A stretch of DNA of 64,000 nucleotides from Nitrospira sp. (GCA_030123565.1 CP126122.1:2119001-2183000), one strand, 5' to 3'; positions 1 to 8,513 are shown, counted from the stretch's first letter. The notes: generated from the letters alone by a model not told the origin. Numbers and translations: made by a program.

Positions 1-849
1 CACGCGGACGAGAACGCCCCACCCTAATTCGCCCAATTCTTTGTGAGTCGGCATCTGAGCATAGCCTGTAAGCACCGCTACGTGCCGGCGTCGATGTTCC
101 TCCTCGACATAGTTGGGCGCACTCGAGAAGACGAGCTCTGCCGACAAGACGCCATCGGCAAGGAGGTTGCCCTGTTGCTCCTGTCGCAAAAGCGAATCGG
201 CGATAAGATCGCCGCCCGGACTCATAATCTGGTATTCGATTCTGGCCGACGTGCCTTGTAGCGATTGAAGAGCTGCCACGGCCGGTGCAATGATGTCCTC
301 CAAAACCTGAAGCGCAACCCGACTTATGATAGCCCCCCTGAATTTGCCATCAGCGCCCCTAATCGGAGCGGTAAATTCAATGACCAGCCGGTCCTCTGCC
401 CGAGACGAACGATGTACCTCACGTATATCGATGTCGCGTCCATCCCAGATCGCTTTAAACCAGGCCTCCGCACTGATGTCCTTGCCGAGCACGTCAGGCT
501 CCGTGGTCGCAATAATCCGTCCTCTGGCATCGGTCACTCCGATCCAATGATAGAGAGGATAGGTCTGTTGGATCTCGTCCAGATAGCTCACCATGGCAGC
601 TGTATCATGTCCCTGGAATACTGCGGCATGAGCCATATGCTGAATGTCTCTGTATCGTTCAAGCAGGACCCAGTCGAGCTTTCCGGCGATGTGAGTGGCT
701 GCTAGGGTGAGCCGCTCACCGGCGCTGGCGAGCAACTGCGTCTTGGCACTCTGAAAAAACATCATGGCCACCACGAGGGCGATGACGATGATCCCAGGGA
801 TAAGAAACGGCAGCCAGCGGTATCGTCTACTATCGAGAGGTTGTGTCAT
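1..849 (-). CDS. Membrane sensor with extracytoplasmic dCache domain (5' part only)
   Basis: An uninterrupted minus-strand frame runs from an ATG at 849 to the window edge (283 codons), so only the N-terminal part is present. It starts MTQPLDSRRYRW, then a hydrophobic segment (about residues 13-33) that fits a signal anchor. Next comes a periplasmic region of dCache type, with stretches such as YPLYHWIGVTDARGRII, EAWFKAIWDGRDI and VIEFTAPIRGADGKFRGAI, typical of the PAS-like membrane-distal lobe. Family knowledge: such domains sense small molecules in histidine kinases, diguanylate cyclases and chemoreceptors. The output domain lies outside the window, so the class is unknown. Codon usage and the intact frame argue for a real gene. 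The plus-strand frames here are shadows. Confidence 0.82.
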   Translation of the reverse strand, partial: MTQPLDSRRYRWLPFLIPGIIVIALVVAMMFFQSAKTQLLASAGERLTLAATHIAGKLDWVLLERYRDIQHMAHAAVFQGHDTAAMVSYLDEIQQTYPLYHWIGVTDARGRIIATTEPDVLGKDISAEAWFKAIWDGRDIDIREVHRSSRAEDRLVIEFTAPIRGADGKFRGAIISRVALQVLEDIIAPAVAALQSLQGTSARIEYQIMSPGGDLIADSLLRQEQQGNLLADGVLSAELVFSSAPNYVEEEHRRRHVAVLTGYAQMPTHKELGELGWGVLVRV

Positions 850-1297
850 GATTATCTTGAACGCCCATACTCAAATAGGCAGAGCACCCTTCCCCCTCCC
901 TCGAGGCAGTGTGGGTAAGGCGTGAAGCAGGTAACATAGAGTAGAGGAATGATGCGGCTGGACCTCTGGCGAAAGGTACTCAAGCCATCCGATTGGAGCG
1001 TCACCCTGACGGGCTGAATGCCTATCCGACAAGACGTGCCGAGTCACAGCCTGCGTCTCAGCCCTATTGTCATGACTCGTATCGGCTACATTAGGGAAAA
1101 CTTGAGGCATCGCGGCGATTGGCCGTTGGTGGGCTCTCTAGCCATTTCCAGAAAACGCCTAGATCTTTCGATTGAATGCGTACTCGCGTTTCCCAGAACA
1201 GCGACCGCTTCCTTTAAGGGGCTCAACGCAGATTTGTGTGGGGGAATGCTGCTCATTTCTTAGGCAAGAAGGCCGTGAGAATCGAGATAATGTCAAA
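850..1297. other. Intergenic stretch, no supported gene
   Basis: About 450 bases between the sensor gene and the left end of the IS256-type element. Short open frames exist on both strands but none has a recognisable domain, a good ribosome site or protein-like composition. The sensor promoter should lie here on the minus strand, but no clear box was identified. Confidence 0.5.
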
Positions 1298-1368
1298 TGT
1301 TGTGTATGGTGTATGAAGCCCTTTGGGAGCAGCCCTTCCTGATGGTCCCTGTTGTATGAGCGGAACGC

Positions 1369-2010
1369 TCACACCTTCTTCCTCCGTCCCTTCCTGGAGG
1401 GAGGAGAGAGATTCCACTGTCTCACCGACAACCCGCTGTTGACCTCCGCGAGATCAAACTGTTCGGGGTCGAAGTCCTCGGGCAGCCACGTCTTCCATTC
1501 CTCGTACTCCTCGTGTGTCGGGTCCTTGAGGATCTCCAGAAGATGTTCGTACCCCCAGGCCCCCCCACAATCTTCTGGAGGACAGGATCGGGCGCCTTTG
1601 AGGCATACCGGCGTCTTGTGCTCCCTGGCCTCCAGAACCTGTTCCACCGTCAGTACGTGTTCCCATCCATCCCCGAAGTCATACACGTAGTCCAGTCTGT
1701 CCTGTATGGACAGACCCAGCTCTTTGAGCGTCACCGTGCGCTCATCGACCACCCGCTCCTCGTCAAACTCAGGATCTGGAATACCAAACCGTTCTCCGCG
1801 CCAATGAAAATCGTGTAAATGCGAGTCGGTCCACCCCATCACCTCCTGGATGACATCGTGCAACCCGGACAGGGACACCCCCTCCGGCACCAGTACGCGC
1901 CTCCAGATCGGAGGACGGATCCCGGTCAACGTGATCTTGAACTGGAGGAGGGCTCCCGCCCCACGGCCTGCCCCCTGTGCCGTGTGTTGGGGCTGTTGTT
2001 TAGGCGGCAC
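1369..2010 (-). CDS. Plasmid pRiA4b ORF-3 family protein (IS passenger)
   Basis: 213 aa. The core matches the pRiA4b ORF-3 fold: LLQFKITLTGIRPPIWRRV near residues 21-40, a HDVIQEVMGWTDSHLHDF segment, then YVYDFGDGWEHVLTVE and CLKGARSCPPEDCGGAWGY. These are the family's hallmark acidic/aromatic and Cys-rich motifs. The molecular function of the family is not established. The GTG start at 2010 lies inside the 3' end of the transposase gene (11-bp overlap), preceded by AGGAG, so the two are probably translationally coupled. Location inside the terminal inverted repeats suggests it travels with the element. Confidence 0.85.
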   Translation of the reverse strand: MPPKQQPQHTAQGAGRGAGALLQFKITLTGIRPPIWRRVLVPEGVSLSGLHDVIQEVMGWTDSHLHDFHWRGERFGIPDPEFDEERVVDERTVTLKELGLSIQDRLDYVYDFGDGWEHVLTVEQVLEAREHKTPVCLKGARSCPPEDCGGAWGYEHLLEILKDPTHEEYEEWKTWLPEDFDPEQFDLAEVNSGLSVRQWNLSPPSRKGRRKKV

Positions 2011-3250
2011 GCTCCTGTTCCTCCTCGTTCACTCCATTCTTGAACACCACGCCTCTCAGCACCTCGCCCACACGCTTGGACCCTTTCAGGCGTCGCCAGC
2101 GTTGCTCTGCCACGACCGCGAGCTTGAAGACCATCGAGAGCATACTCTCCCGAGACACGCATCCTCGGGTTTTGACTGTCCGGTGCCGGACGGTGGCAAA
2201 GGTCGATTCGATGGGGTTGGTCGTCCGGATGTGGACCCAGTGTTCGGCCGGAAAATCGTAAAAGGCCAGGAGGGCGTCCTGATCCTGTACCAGGCAGGCG
2301 GTCGCCTTCGGATACTTGGCCGCGTAGGCTGAAATAAAAGAATCGACGGCCTTGTGCGCGGCGTGTTTCGTGTCCGCCATCCAGATCTGGTGGAGCTCGC
2401 TTTTGGCCTTGGGCTGGTTGGCCGTCGGCAACTTATTCAGCACGTTGGCCGTCTTGTGGACCCAACACCGTTGTTCCCGGGTCTCTCCAAAGACCTGGGG
2501 CAGGGCTTTCCAGAACCCCAAGGCCCCATCGCCGATCGCCAGCTTCGGGTCCACGGAGAGTCCCCGGTGTTTGAGATCGAGCAGGAGTTCCTTCCAAGAC
2601 TGTTCACTTTCCCGATAGCCGTCCTGGATCGCCAGGAGTTCCTTCTTCCCGTCCACGGTCGCCCCGATCACGACCAGCACACAATGGGTGGCTTCATCCA
2701 TCCGGACATTGAAATGGATCCCGTCGGCCCAGAGGTACACGTAGGTCTTCGACAGCTGACGTGTCGCCCACTGGCGGTGGTCTTCCTTCCAGGACTCCTT
2801 CAGTCGCTGGATCGTCGCGGCGGATAACCCTGCGGCATCCTGTCCCAGAACACTGGTGAGCACTGAGCCGAAGTCTCCCGTGGAGATCCCCCGGAGGTAC
2901 AACCATGGCAACAGTTCGGCCAGGCTTTTGGTTCGCCGCAGGTAGGGCGGAAGGATCTGGGACGAGAACCGGATCGCTCCCTCCCGGTCCCGCACACGGG
3001 GCGCCGTGACGGCGATGTCCCCCAGCCCTGTCTGGATCGTCCGTTCCGGTAAATAGCCGTTCCGCACCACCCGCTGACGATTGTTCCCGTCTTTCAGCGA
3101 TGCATGGCGGGTCAGCAACTCTTGCACTTCCGCTTCCACGGCCTCCCGCAGCATGCGTCTCGCCCCTTCCCGCAACACGTCGGTCAAGGCATCCGATGCC
3201 GGAACCGGAATCCCTGGATGCATAAACTTGCTGACCGTCTTCGTTCCCAC
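2000..3250 (-). CDS. IS256-family (MULE-like) DDE transposase
   Basis: 416 aa, full length for the family. The N-terminal DNA-binding part is followed by a DDE core: first Asp in YLWADGIHFNVR, second in LAIGDGALGFWKAL, and the catalytic Glu in TTNPIESTFATVRHRT. The family's CWVHK motif is also present. The frame is intact, so the element may be active. The acidic C-terminus NEEEQERAA overlaps the start of the passenger gene. Role: cut-and-paste or copy-out transposition of the surrounding element. Confidence 0.95.
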   Translation of the reverse strand: MGTKTVSKFMHPGIPVPASDALTDVLREGARRMLREAVEAEVQELLTRHASLKDGNNRQRVVRNGYLPERTIQTGLGDIAVTAPRVRDREGAIRFSSQILPPYLRRTKSLAELLPWLYLRGISTGDFGSVLTSVLGQDAAGLSAATIQRLKESWKEDHRQWATRQLSKTYVYLWADGIHFNVRMDEATHCVLVVIGATVDGKKELLAIQDGYRESEQSWKELLLDLKHRGLSVDPKLAIGDGALGFWKALPQVFGETREQRCWVHKTANVLNKLPTANQPKAKSELHQIWMADTKHAAHKAVDSFISAYAAKYPKATACLVQDQDALLAFYDFPAEHWVHIRTTNPIESTFATVRHRTVKTRGCVSRESMLSMVFKLAVVAEQRWRRLKGSKRVGEVLRGVVFKNGVNEEEQERAA

Positions 3251-3349
3251 AGCGTCTCCTTACAGTCTGTGCCACAAGATTGATGATCGTGGGCGACCAT
3301 CAGAATACGCCGGTTCCCTCATTCCCTCCATACACAACAATCGATCATA

Positions 3350-3412
3350 ACTCGTGAGAATCTTGAGCCGCATGTACTCCTCATCGCGATAGCCATAGGC
3401 GCGCCGATGAAG
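3350..3412 (-). pseudogene. Transposase C-terminal remnant
   Basis: The minus strand between the IS256 right end and the left hairpin of the IS200-like element reads LHRRAYGYRDEEYMRLKIL with no start. This pattern resembles the C-terminal tail of ISL3-type transposases. It is too short for firm assignment and looks like debris from an older insertion. Confidence 0.4.
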
Positions 3413-3414
3413 CT

Positions 3415-3434
3415 CCCCGCAGCAAGCTGCGGGG
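3415..3434. repeat. REP-like hairpin, one end of the IS200-like element
   Basis: CCCCGCAGCAAGCTGCGGGG forms a stem with a tight loop. With its flank (to about 3451) it matches the copy at 5244-5280 in the same orientation (TATCACAGAACTAAAAC against AATCACAAGTTGAAAC). Subterminal palindromes of this kind are recognised by HUH single-strand transposases. Confidence 0.7.
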
Positions 3435-3444
3435 TATCACAGAA

Positions 3445-3452
3445 CTAAAACA
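3445..3452. repeat. Left target-site duplication of the ISL3 element
   Basis: CTAAAACA directly abuts the left inverted repeat of the ISL3 element and is repeated exactly at 4767-4774. Eight base pairs is the family's usual duplication. Confidence 0.9.
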
Positions 3453-4766
3453 GGCTCTTCAGGCTTTCGTGTGGGTTGGATAGAGATCCAGTCCTCCGCA
3501 GTGGAAATAGATCGCAGTCTTGAAATGCTCGACGTTCCGGAAGCCGCGGGCGGTCTTCTTCACCCACTGGATCGTCGCGTTGACGGCTTCCAGGCCCGCA
3601 TTGGTGATGCCATGCTGCAGATAGGTGAGCACGTTGGGGAGGTGGCGCTGGATCAGTTTAGCCACCTCGGCCATCGGGACCAGGCGGCTATGGGTGGCGC
3701 GCCAGAACCAGCGGGCGAAGAACTTCTGGGCCGCGCCGCAGTACGTGTAGTCCCAGAACTGGCGGAAGCGCTCCTTGAGGGTCCAGGCCCGTGCCACCTT
3801 GAGGTCCGAGCACTGCAATGTGCGGAACGTGGTCCGCTGCTCGGGGGTCATCTCCTTGGGGCGCATGAGCCAGAGATATTTCGTGCCGGTGAGACGAGCG
3901 TCGTCAGCCTGCTTCAACGCTCGGTGCTCGGCGCGGCGGACGTGGTCGACCGCGTCGTGGAGATGCTTGACGACGTGGAACTTGTCGAAGACGATCTTGG
4001 TCTCGGCGCCCTCCACATGCGCCCGCGTGGATTGCACAGAGGGCTCCCACCTATCCATGGCGATCGCCTCAATCCCCTCGCGCTGAGCGGACGTCAGCAT
4101 CGTCCAGAATCCGTCCAGACTCTCCTGCTTGCGATCCTCCGCCAGGTAGAGGACGCGGCTGCGATCCAGGGCGGCAACGACCGTGAGGTAGCGGTGCCGC
4201 TTGGCGATGGCTTTCTCATCGACGCCGAGGTGCGGCATGATGTCCTGGGTCCGGCGGCTCAGCCCCCGAGCGACCGCCCGAGCCTTGATCCCCCAGGCCT
4301 CGTCCCACGTGATGCGCAGCAGCCCCGCAGCCCCCGTCACCGAACACTCCCGGAGCACATCAATGGCCAGGCGCTCGAACCAGGCAGTGAACTGACAGCC
4401 GGGCTCCGCCCAGGGCACCGCGATCTGCTTAACCCCATGGGTCGGACAGCTCACGCGGGGGAGGTCCGCCTGGATCCACGTCGTGAACTGGCAGGTATCC
4501 AGATGCCGCCACCGTCGGCGCTTGCGATCATAGCCCGGGACCGGCTCCTGACACTCAGGACAGGGATAGGGCCCCGGTCCGGCCTCTACGGTCACGGTCA
4601 CCTGTTTCCCCTTCACATCCAGCTCCACGTTGACGACGGTCCAGGGGGCCCGCAACCCCAAGACGGCCTGATAGAGTTCAAAGTCGCGCATGGCTCGGCT
4701 CCTCCTTGTGAGGCTCCGAGCATAGCGCAAGAGACGTTAACTACCCACACGGTTTCCTGAAGAGCC
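3453..4766 (-). mobile_element. Complete ISL3-family insertion sequence
   Basis: 1314 bp, bounded by inverted repeats beginning GGCTCTTCAGG (left 3453-3463; right, as reverse complement, 4756-4766). Similarity extends about 26 bp (CGTGTGGGT at both ends). A perfect 8-bp duplication CTAAAACA flanks it. One transposase gene fills it. The insertion is at the last codon of the neighbouring tnpA; the duplication contains that gene's stop codon, so the host frame is kept intact. Confidence 0.95.
3459..4691 (-). CDS. ISL3-family transposase
   Basis: About 410 aa from the ATG at 4691, chosen because AGGAGGAG precedes it; a longer in-frame start at 4730 lacks such a site. An N-terminal zinc-ribbon-like part (CPECQEPVPGYDRKRRRWRH, then a second Cys in VSCPTHG) is followed by the DDE core: HLGVDEKAIAKRH, IAMDRWEPSV and VFDKFHVVKHLHDAVD. 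The C-terminal signature ITNAGLEAVNATIQWVKK precedes ARGFRNVEHFKTAIYFHCGG, both typical of ISL3. The stop lies within the left terminal repeat. The gene is intact. Confidence 0.95.
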   Translation of the reverse strand: MRDFELYQAVLGLRAPWTVVNVELDVKGKQVTVTVEAGPGPYPCPECQEPVPGYDRKRRRWRHLDTCQFTTWIQADLPRVSCPTHGVKQIAVPWAEPGCQFTAWFERLAIDVLRECSVTGAAGLLRITWDEAWGIKARAVARGLSRRTQDIMPHLGVDEKAIAKRHRYLTVVAALDRSRVLYLAEDRKQESLDGFWTMLTSAQREGIEAIAMDRWEPSVQSTRAHVEGAETKIVFDKFHVVKHLHDAVDHVRRAEHRALKQADDARLTGTKYLWLMRPKEMTPEQRTTFRTLQCSDLKVARAWTLKERFRQFWDYTYCGAAQKFFARWFWRATHSRLVPMAEVAKLIQRHLPNVLTYLQHGITNAGLEAVNATIQWVKKTARGFRNVEHFKTAIYFHCGGLDLYPTHTKA

Positions 4767-4774
4767 CTAAAACA
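4767..4774. repeat. Right target-site duplication of the ISL3 element
   Basis: Exact copy of the CTAAAACA at 3445-3452. Read on the minus strand it is TGTTTTAG, whose TAG is the stop codon of the IS200-like tnpA. Confidence 0.9.
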
Positions 4775-5216
4775 TTCGGAGCTGCCGGAGATCTTCGCGG
4801 GGGTGCCCTTGCCGCTGCACATATCGTTCGACGGTCTGCCAGTTCGCTCGCGCCCCCACCGTCGCCCCATAGTACCCGTCGGTCCCAAATTCCCCGCCCC
4901 ACAGCACCCGTTTGACGGCAGGCTTCCGGCGAAAGATTTCCCGGGCCGTGATGCTCTTGAACATCTGCACAATCCGTCCCGGAGCCACTTTCGGATGTGC
5001 ACTGCAGAGCAGATGGATATGATTCTTGTCCGTCCCCATCGCTTCCATCTCGATCGGAAATCGTTCCGCAGTCTCAGTCGCCGTTTCCTCGATAATCGCC
5101 GTCACCACCTCATCCGGCAGCGCCTTGTGGTATGTCACCGGAACCACAATATGGTAGTGGATTTGCCCCGCACAGTGAGCCCGCTTTTTGACCTCTTCTT
5201 CCTTCTGGTCCGCCAT
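4767..5216 (-). CDS. tnpA: IS200-like / REP-associated Y1 transposase (TnpA)
   Basis: 149 aa, the usual size for a single-domain HUH transposase. The metal-binding motif is in KNHIHLLCSAHP (HIH), the strand IHYHIVVPVTYH lies near the N-terminus, and the nucleophile Tyr is in VERYVQRQGH. No TnpB accompanies it. The gene is flanked by two near-identical hairpins (5244-5263 upstream; 3415-3434 downstream, beyond the ISL3 insertion). Either an IS200-type element or a REP-associated transposase (RAYT) would fit, since the hairpins carry a GTAG-type stem. The ISL3 element sits exactly at its stop codon. Confidence 0.88.
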   Translation of the reverse strand: MADQKEEEVKKRAHCAGQIHYHIVVPVTYHKALPDEVVTAIIEETATETAERFPIEMEAMGTDKNHIHLLCSAHPKVAPGRIVQMFKSITAREIFRRKPAVKRVLWGGEFGTDGYYGATVGARANWQTVERYVQRQGHPREDLRQLRMF

Positions 5217-5243
5217 ACTCCAGAGGGTACCAGAGAAGATTAT

Positions 5244-5263
5244 CCCCGTAGCAAGCTACGGGG
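5244..5263. repeat. REP-like hairpin, other end of the IS200-like element
   Basis: CCCCGTAGCAAGCTACGGGG is a perfect inverted repeat upstream of tnpA. It and its flank match the end at 3415-3451 in the same orientation. The beta-barrel fragment begins about 20 bases beyond it, which marks the element boundary near 5280. Confidence 0.75.
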
Positions 5264-5283
5264 AATCACAAGTTGAAACAACA

Positions 5284-5844
5284 GGCCGGTATCAGATAAA
5301 CAAAGGTGGGCCCGACGAACCGTATTTCGTGGCCTTCACGCGATTCAAGAGTACGACCGGGAAAGGTCCATTCGAAGTACCGACAGACCCGATCACGAGG
5401 TTTCAGACAGAACTACCGACGGGATCCGGTTTTTACATTCTCCAACCGGGCTTTACCGCCCTCTTTCCCAGCGATCCTGCCGTCCTCTTCGGCAGCATCA
5501 GCTACATCTGGAATATGTCGCGTAACATCGGCGGGCAGATCGGACGCATCGATCCTGGAAGTGGCGCCAATGCAAATATAGGGCTCGGCATTTCGCTGAA
5601 CGAAAAACTCTCGCTGACTGTGGGGTACGACCATACCGTCTTTGAGAGACCTACGTCTGCCTCCAACCTGCTCCTCACGACGACGCCGCAGGTCACTCAA
5701 ATTGGGGTCTTGCTCCTTGGAGGCGCCTATCGATTGAGCGATCGCAGCTTTGTGAATTTCGTCGTCGGGGTCGGCGCGACACGGGAAGCACCGGATCTCC
5801 AAGTGACGGTCCGGATCCCCACGGCAGTGGTTTTAGGGAAATAG
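5284..5844 (+). pseudogene. C-terminal fragment of an outer-membrane beta-barrel protein
   Basis: About 186 codons reading from the edge of the IS200-like element to a TAG at 5842. There is no native start: the frame extends back only into transposon sequence. It has alternating-residue strands typical of a barrel (SISYIWNMSRNIG, GLGISLNEKLSLTVGYDHTVF, SFVNFVVGVGATREAPDLQVTVRIPTA), resembling transporter-type barrels of the phenol-degradation MetA/OmpP1 kind. The element seems to have removed or displaced the 5' half. Likely non-functional. Confidence 0.7.
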
Positions 5845-5848
5845 ATTC

Positions 5849-5868
5849 CCCCGCTTTTACAAGCGGGG
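5849..5868. terminator. Stem-loop after the barrel fragment
   Basis: CCCCGCTT-TTAC-AAGCGGGG, an 8-bp stem with a 4-base loop, starts a few bases after the stop at 5844. No strong T-run follows on the plus strand. It may be a bidirectional terminator, or another solo REP-like hairpin of the kind flanking tnpA. Confidence 0.5.
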
Positions 5869-5924
5869 TTCCCTCAGAATTCAAGCTGCGCTTGTCCCGA
5901 GCCTTCCTGACCTTGCTTGCCTCC

Positions 5925-6452
5925 CTACCGGTATAGATCTTCTCTGACCTTCTCCTGGCGGACTTCCTCGTAGAACGGTGGAAATAGGATAACGGCGGCG
6001 TAGCCTTTCGGTTGAGCCATCAACCGAGCAAGGTCGTCCCCCTGTCCAAGCGGCGAACTCAGGAAGTCTTCCCAAAAAACCAGGATCCTGCCTTCCTGGC
6101 TTCCGGCTGGATAGGGAAGTCCATATCCACGGAGCAACACCGACGAGTTCTTGCCGTCGGAAAAGCGCCGCAACTCAAAGGGGCTGTAATCGCTCCGGCG
6201 AAGTTTCGCCGCCATCGCGTCGGCGATGTCCGCGCAGAGCCTCATCACCGGCAGCGGAAGCACATTGGTCGCGCAGCCCGTGAGGGTCAGGTTGATGCGG
6301 GCACATAACTCTCAGGCCCTTGCATCGATGTAAATCAACTTGGGGGCCGAACAGAACAGCAACGTCCCCGTTTCAAGAACGCCGGAGACCTGCGATGCAT
6401 GGAGAGGCGCGTCCGTAGCTCGGTCGCGCAAACCTGTAGAACTGACGTTCAT
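5925..6452 (-). pseudogene. PAS-like regulator N-domain with an in-frame TGA
   Basis: An ATG at 6452 has a strong GGAGG site 7 bases upstream. The frame reads MNVSSTGLRDRATDAP, then SGVLETGTLLFCSAPKLIYI, reaches a TGA at 6312-6314, and continues in the same frame with ELCARINLTLTGC and LPLPVMRLCADIADAMAAKL to 5925. Both halves look like one PAS-like sensor domain of the type found at the N-terminus of small bacterial regulators. The single stop therefore probably inactivates the gene, or allows a reinitiated shorter product from a GTG at 6263. It lies 45 bp downstream of the GH15 gene on the same strand. No DNA-binding domain is present. Confidence 0.6.
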
Positions 6453-6497
6453 AAGGACCTCCCTGGTAGATCTGTCTGGAGCCGCGGCTGACAGAAA

Positions 6498-8513
6498 TCA
6501 GTTCGGAGTCCTCGCCAACTTCCGCCATTGTTGAATATATTCTTGAACCGTCGTGACGAACGTTCCATGGCTCCAGGTGAGGGGCGAAACCGACAATGGA
6601 ACACCGGAGTATGGGTGGACCTGTTCCGGAAGGACTCCCGAGGGCAAGGCATGGCGGACGCACCAGTTCAACAGGGGCAGGGCCTTGTTCAGTTCGTCCC
6701 GGCTCTTCGCGGTCGCAATGAACCACTGGGCCAACCAAAGCGTGCAGATGAACCAGGGATTGCCGGGAACGTCGACGATGTCCTGACTCTGACGGTGATA
6801 AGAGTCGTTCTCGTAGCGGGCCATTCCTCCCACATCGGTCTTCACCCAGAGACGGTCCTGCGCCGCCTGCATGGTCCGAACGATGCGTGGATCGTCCGGT
6901 GAGAACATACCGAAATACCACAGTCCGAACAGCGACGAGTCCAATGTCTCGTCGATATGTCGGTTCCCGTCCGCCATGTGCCGGACCATCCGCACGAAGC
7001 GATTCAGTTCAGGCCTGTACAACGTGCCCTCCACGCCGGTTTTGATGTGGTCGGCGGCGGTGTCGTACTGTTCGGCCGACGCGTGCTCGCCGAATGCCTT
7101 GGCGAACCTGGAGGCGGCCTTCAAGCCGGCCCAGACGGCTCCGCATGTAAAGGACAACAGGCCGCGACGTTCTTCCCAGAGATCGTAGGAGGGAAGCGGC
7201 AACCCGGTCTCGGCATCGCGATACTTCACCATGAAGTCCGCGGCGGGAATGATCAGCGACCGGTACAACGGCTTGATGTACTCGACGTTTTTCCACGTCT
7301 CGAACCGGTTCCAGAGCGCCCAGAGGACGAGCGCCGTCTCGTCCTCTTGAATCGGCAACTCCTTCCGGCCGTCTCTCATCCACGGATGCCAACTGGACGC
7401 CAATGTTCCATCCGGATTGTATTTGTGCAGCAGATACCCTTCCTTCGTGAGCGCCCGTTCGCAAAACGGATAGAAGGGGCGCGCGATTTCCAAGAAGCCG
7501 GCCAAGTCGAACGCGTAGGCCACCATCGCGCCGTCGCGCGGCCACATGTATGAATACGTATCACGCACCTCCGACGCGACATCGGAATCGTTGGCGGCGA
7601 TGACGGCGCCTTGGTTGTCGATCTGGGTGCGCATGATGAGCAGACTCGCGGCATAGAGCGCCGACACCTCTTTCGGCAGATCGGCGAAGGCCGGCCGATG
7701 CAGGTCCACCCAGAGGTGCCAGTAGGAGGCGGTACGGTCGATGAACGTCCAGGGGCCGCGTTGGCGCACGGCACGGTTGAGTCGCGTGACCTCTTCGAAA
7801 TTCGAGCCGACCGCCAGCCAGTAATAGGCGATTTGCGCGGAACCGGCCGGCACCATCAGATGGGCCGCCGCGGTGGAATCGACCGACCCCTGCGCAATCG
7901 GATTGCCGGACAGCAGGCCGTCTTCCGCATCCTTCCACGTTCCCTGCAGACTCGCGATTTCCTTCTGGCCGCAAGCCCATTGATGGAGACCGATGTGCCA
8001 GCCTTCGATGGAATCCGAGGCATCTTCTGGCCGTTTCCCCGGCACCGCCGTATTGATCAGGAACCAACGGGCACCTTTGTAGTGATAGAGCGCCCGGCGT
8101 TCCGGCTCATAGTAGGCCGTGTCCCCGAGTTCGTAGCCGGAAATATGAAAGTCCTGGTGGAAGAAGAGCCGAACTTCACGATCGTGCCCTGCGGCATTTC
8201 TGATTTCGACGCGGCGGAGAAAGAGCGGTTCATGAAAATCGACGGCATCGCTCCAACGGAGAGTGAGCTGGAGGTCCGGATGGGACAGCTCGACCTCTGT
8301 CACCAGGGTTTCGGAAGCGTAACGGAGTTCGCGCCGCCAGCGTTGGTCGTCCAGCCAGGTGAACAGCCCATCCACCCACAGCCCCACCCGAAACACACGC
8401 CCATCGGTGTGGTTCTCCGATCCGACATAGGGCCAGTAGAGATCGCGAAGCTGATAGGTGCCGTCGAAGGTGATGAGCAGGGATCCGTTGCCGAGGGGAA
8501 GATCGCGTGGCAT
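6498..8513 (-). CDS. Glycoside hydrolase family 15 (glucoamylase/trehalase-like)
   Basis: 671 aa, full length. An N-terminal beta-sandwich (start MPRDLPLGNGSLLITFDG) precedes an (alpha/alpha)6 barrel with RDTYSYMWPRDGAMVAYAFD. The catalytic acid region is LPLPSYDLWEERRGLLSFTC and the second catalytic Glu is in LPSGVLPEQVHPYSG. No signal peptide, so cytoplasmic. Family members hydrolyse terminal alpha-glucosides of glycogen, maltodextrin or trehalose; substrate cannot be told here. It follows the universal stress gene on the same strand by about 100 bp, suggesting a role in storage-glucan use under stress. Confidence 0.9.
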   Translation of the reverse strand: MPRDLPLGNGSLLITFDGTYQLRDLYWPYVGSENHTDGRVFRVGLWVDGLFTWLDDQRWRRELRYASETLVTEVELSHPDLQLTLRWSDAVDFHEPLFLRRVEIRNAAGHDREVRLFFHQDFHISGYELGDTAYYEPERRALYHYKGARWFLINTAVPGKRPEDASDSIEGWHIGLHQWACGQKEIASLQGTWKDAEDGLLSGNPIAQGSVDSTAAAHLMVPAGSAQIAYYWLAVGSNFEEVTRLNRAVRQRGPWTFIDRTASYWHLWVDLHRPAFADLPKEVSALYAASLLIMRTQIDNQGAVIAANDSDVASEVRDTYSYMWPRDGAMVAYAFDLAGFLEIARPFYPFCERALTKEGYLLHKYNPDGTLASSWHPWMRDGRKELPIQEDETALVLWALWNRFETWKNVEYIKPLYRSLIIPAADFMVKYRDAETGLPLPSYDLWEERRGLLSFTCGAVWAGLKAASRFAKAFGEHASAEQYDTAADHIKTGVEGTLYRPELNRFVRMVRHMADGNRHIDETLDSSLFGLWYFGMFSPDDPRIVRTMQAAQDRLWVKTDVGGMARYENDSYHRQSQDIVDVPGNPWFICTLWLAQWFIATAKSRDELNKALPLLNWCVRHALPSGVLPEQVHPYSGVPLSVSPLTWSHGTFVTTVQEYIQQWRKLARTPN

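Larger units (their letters stand above)
1298..3339 (-). mobile_element. IS256-family element with a passenger gene
   Basis: The element is bounded by an inverted repeat TGTTGTGTATGG: direct copy at 1298-1309, reverse complement at 3328-3339. A further partial match (TGATGGTC) sits about 40 bp inside each end. It encloses a full-length IS256-type transposase and, downstream on the same strand, a pRiA4b-ORF3-like gene that ends 71 bp from the left end. No perfect target duplication is visible (8-9 bp is usual for the family). Either the ends are a few bases off or one flank was rearranged. A transposase-tail remnant lies only on the right flank. Confidence 0.7.

Noticed and set aside
3471-4760. 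Plus-strand open frame of about 430 codons
   Set aside because: Antisense to the ISL3 transposase, whose motifs and terminal repeats are convincing.
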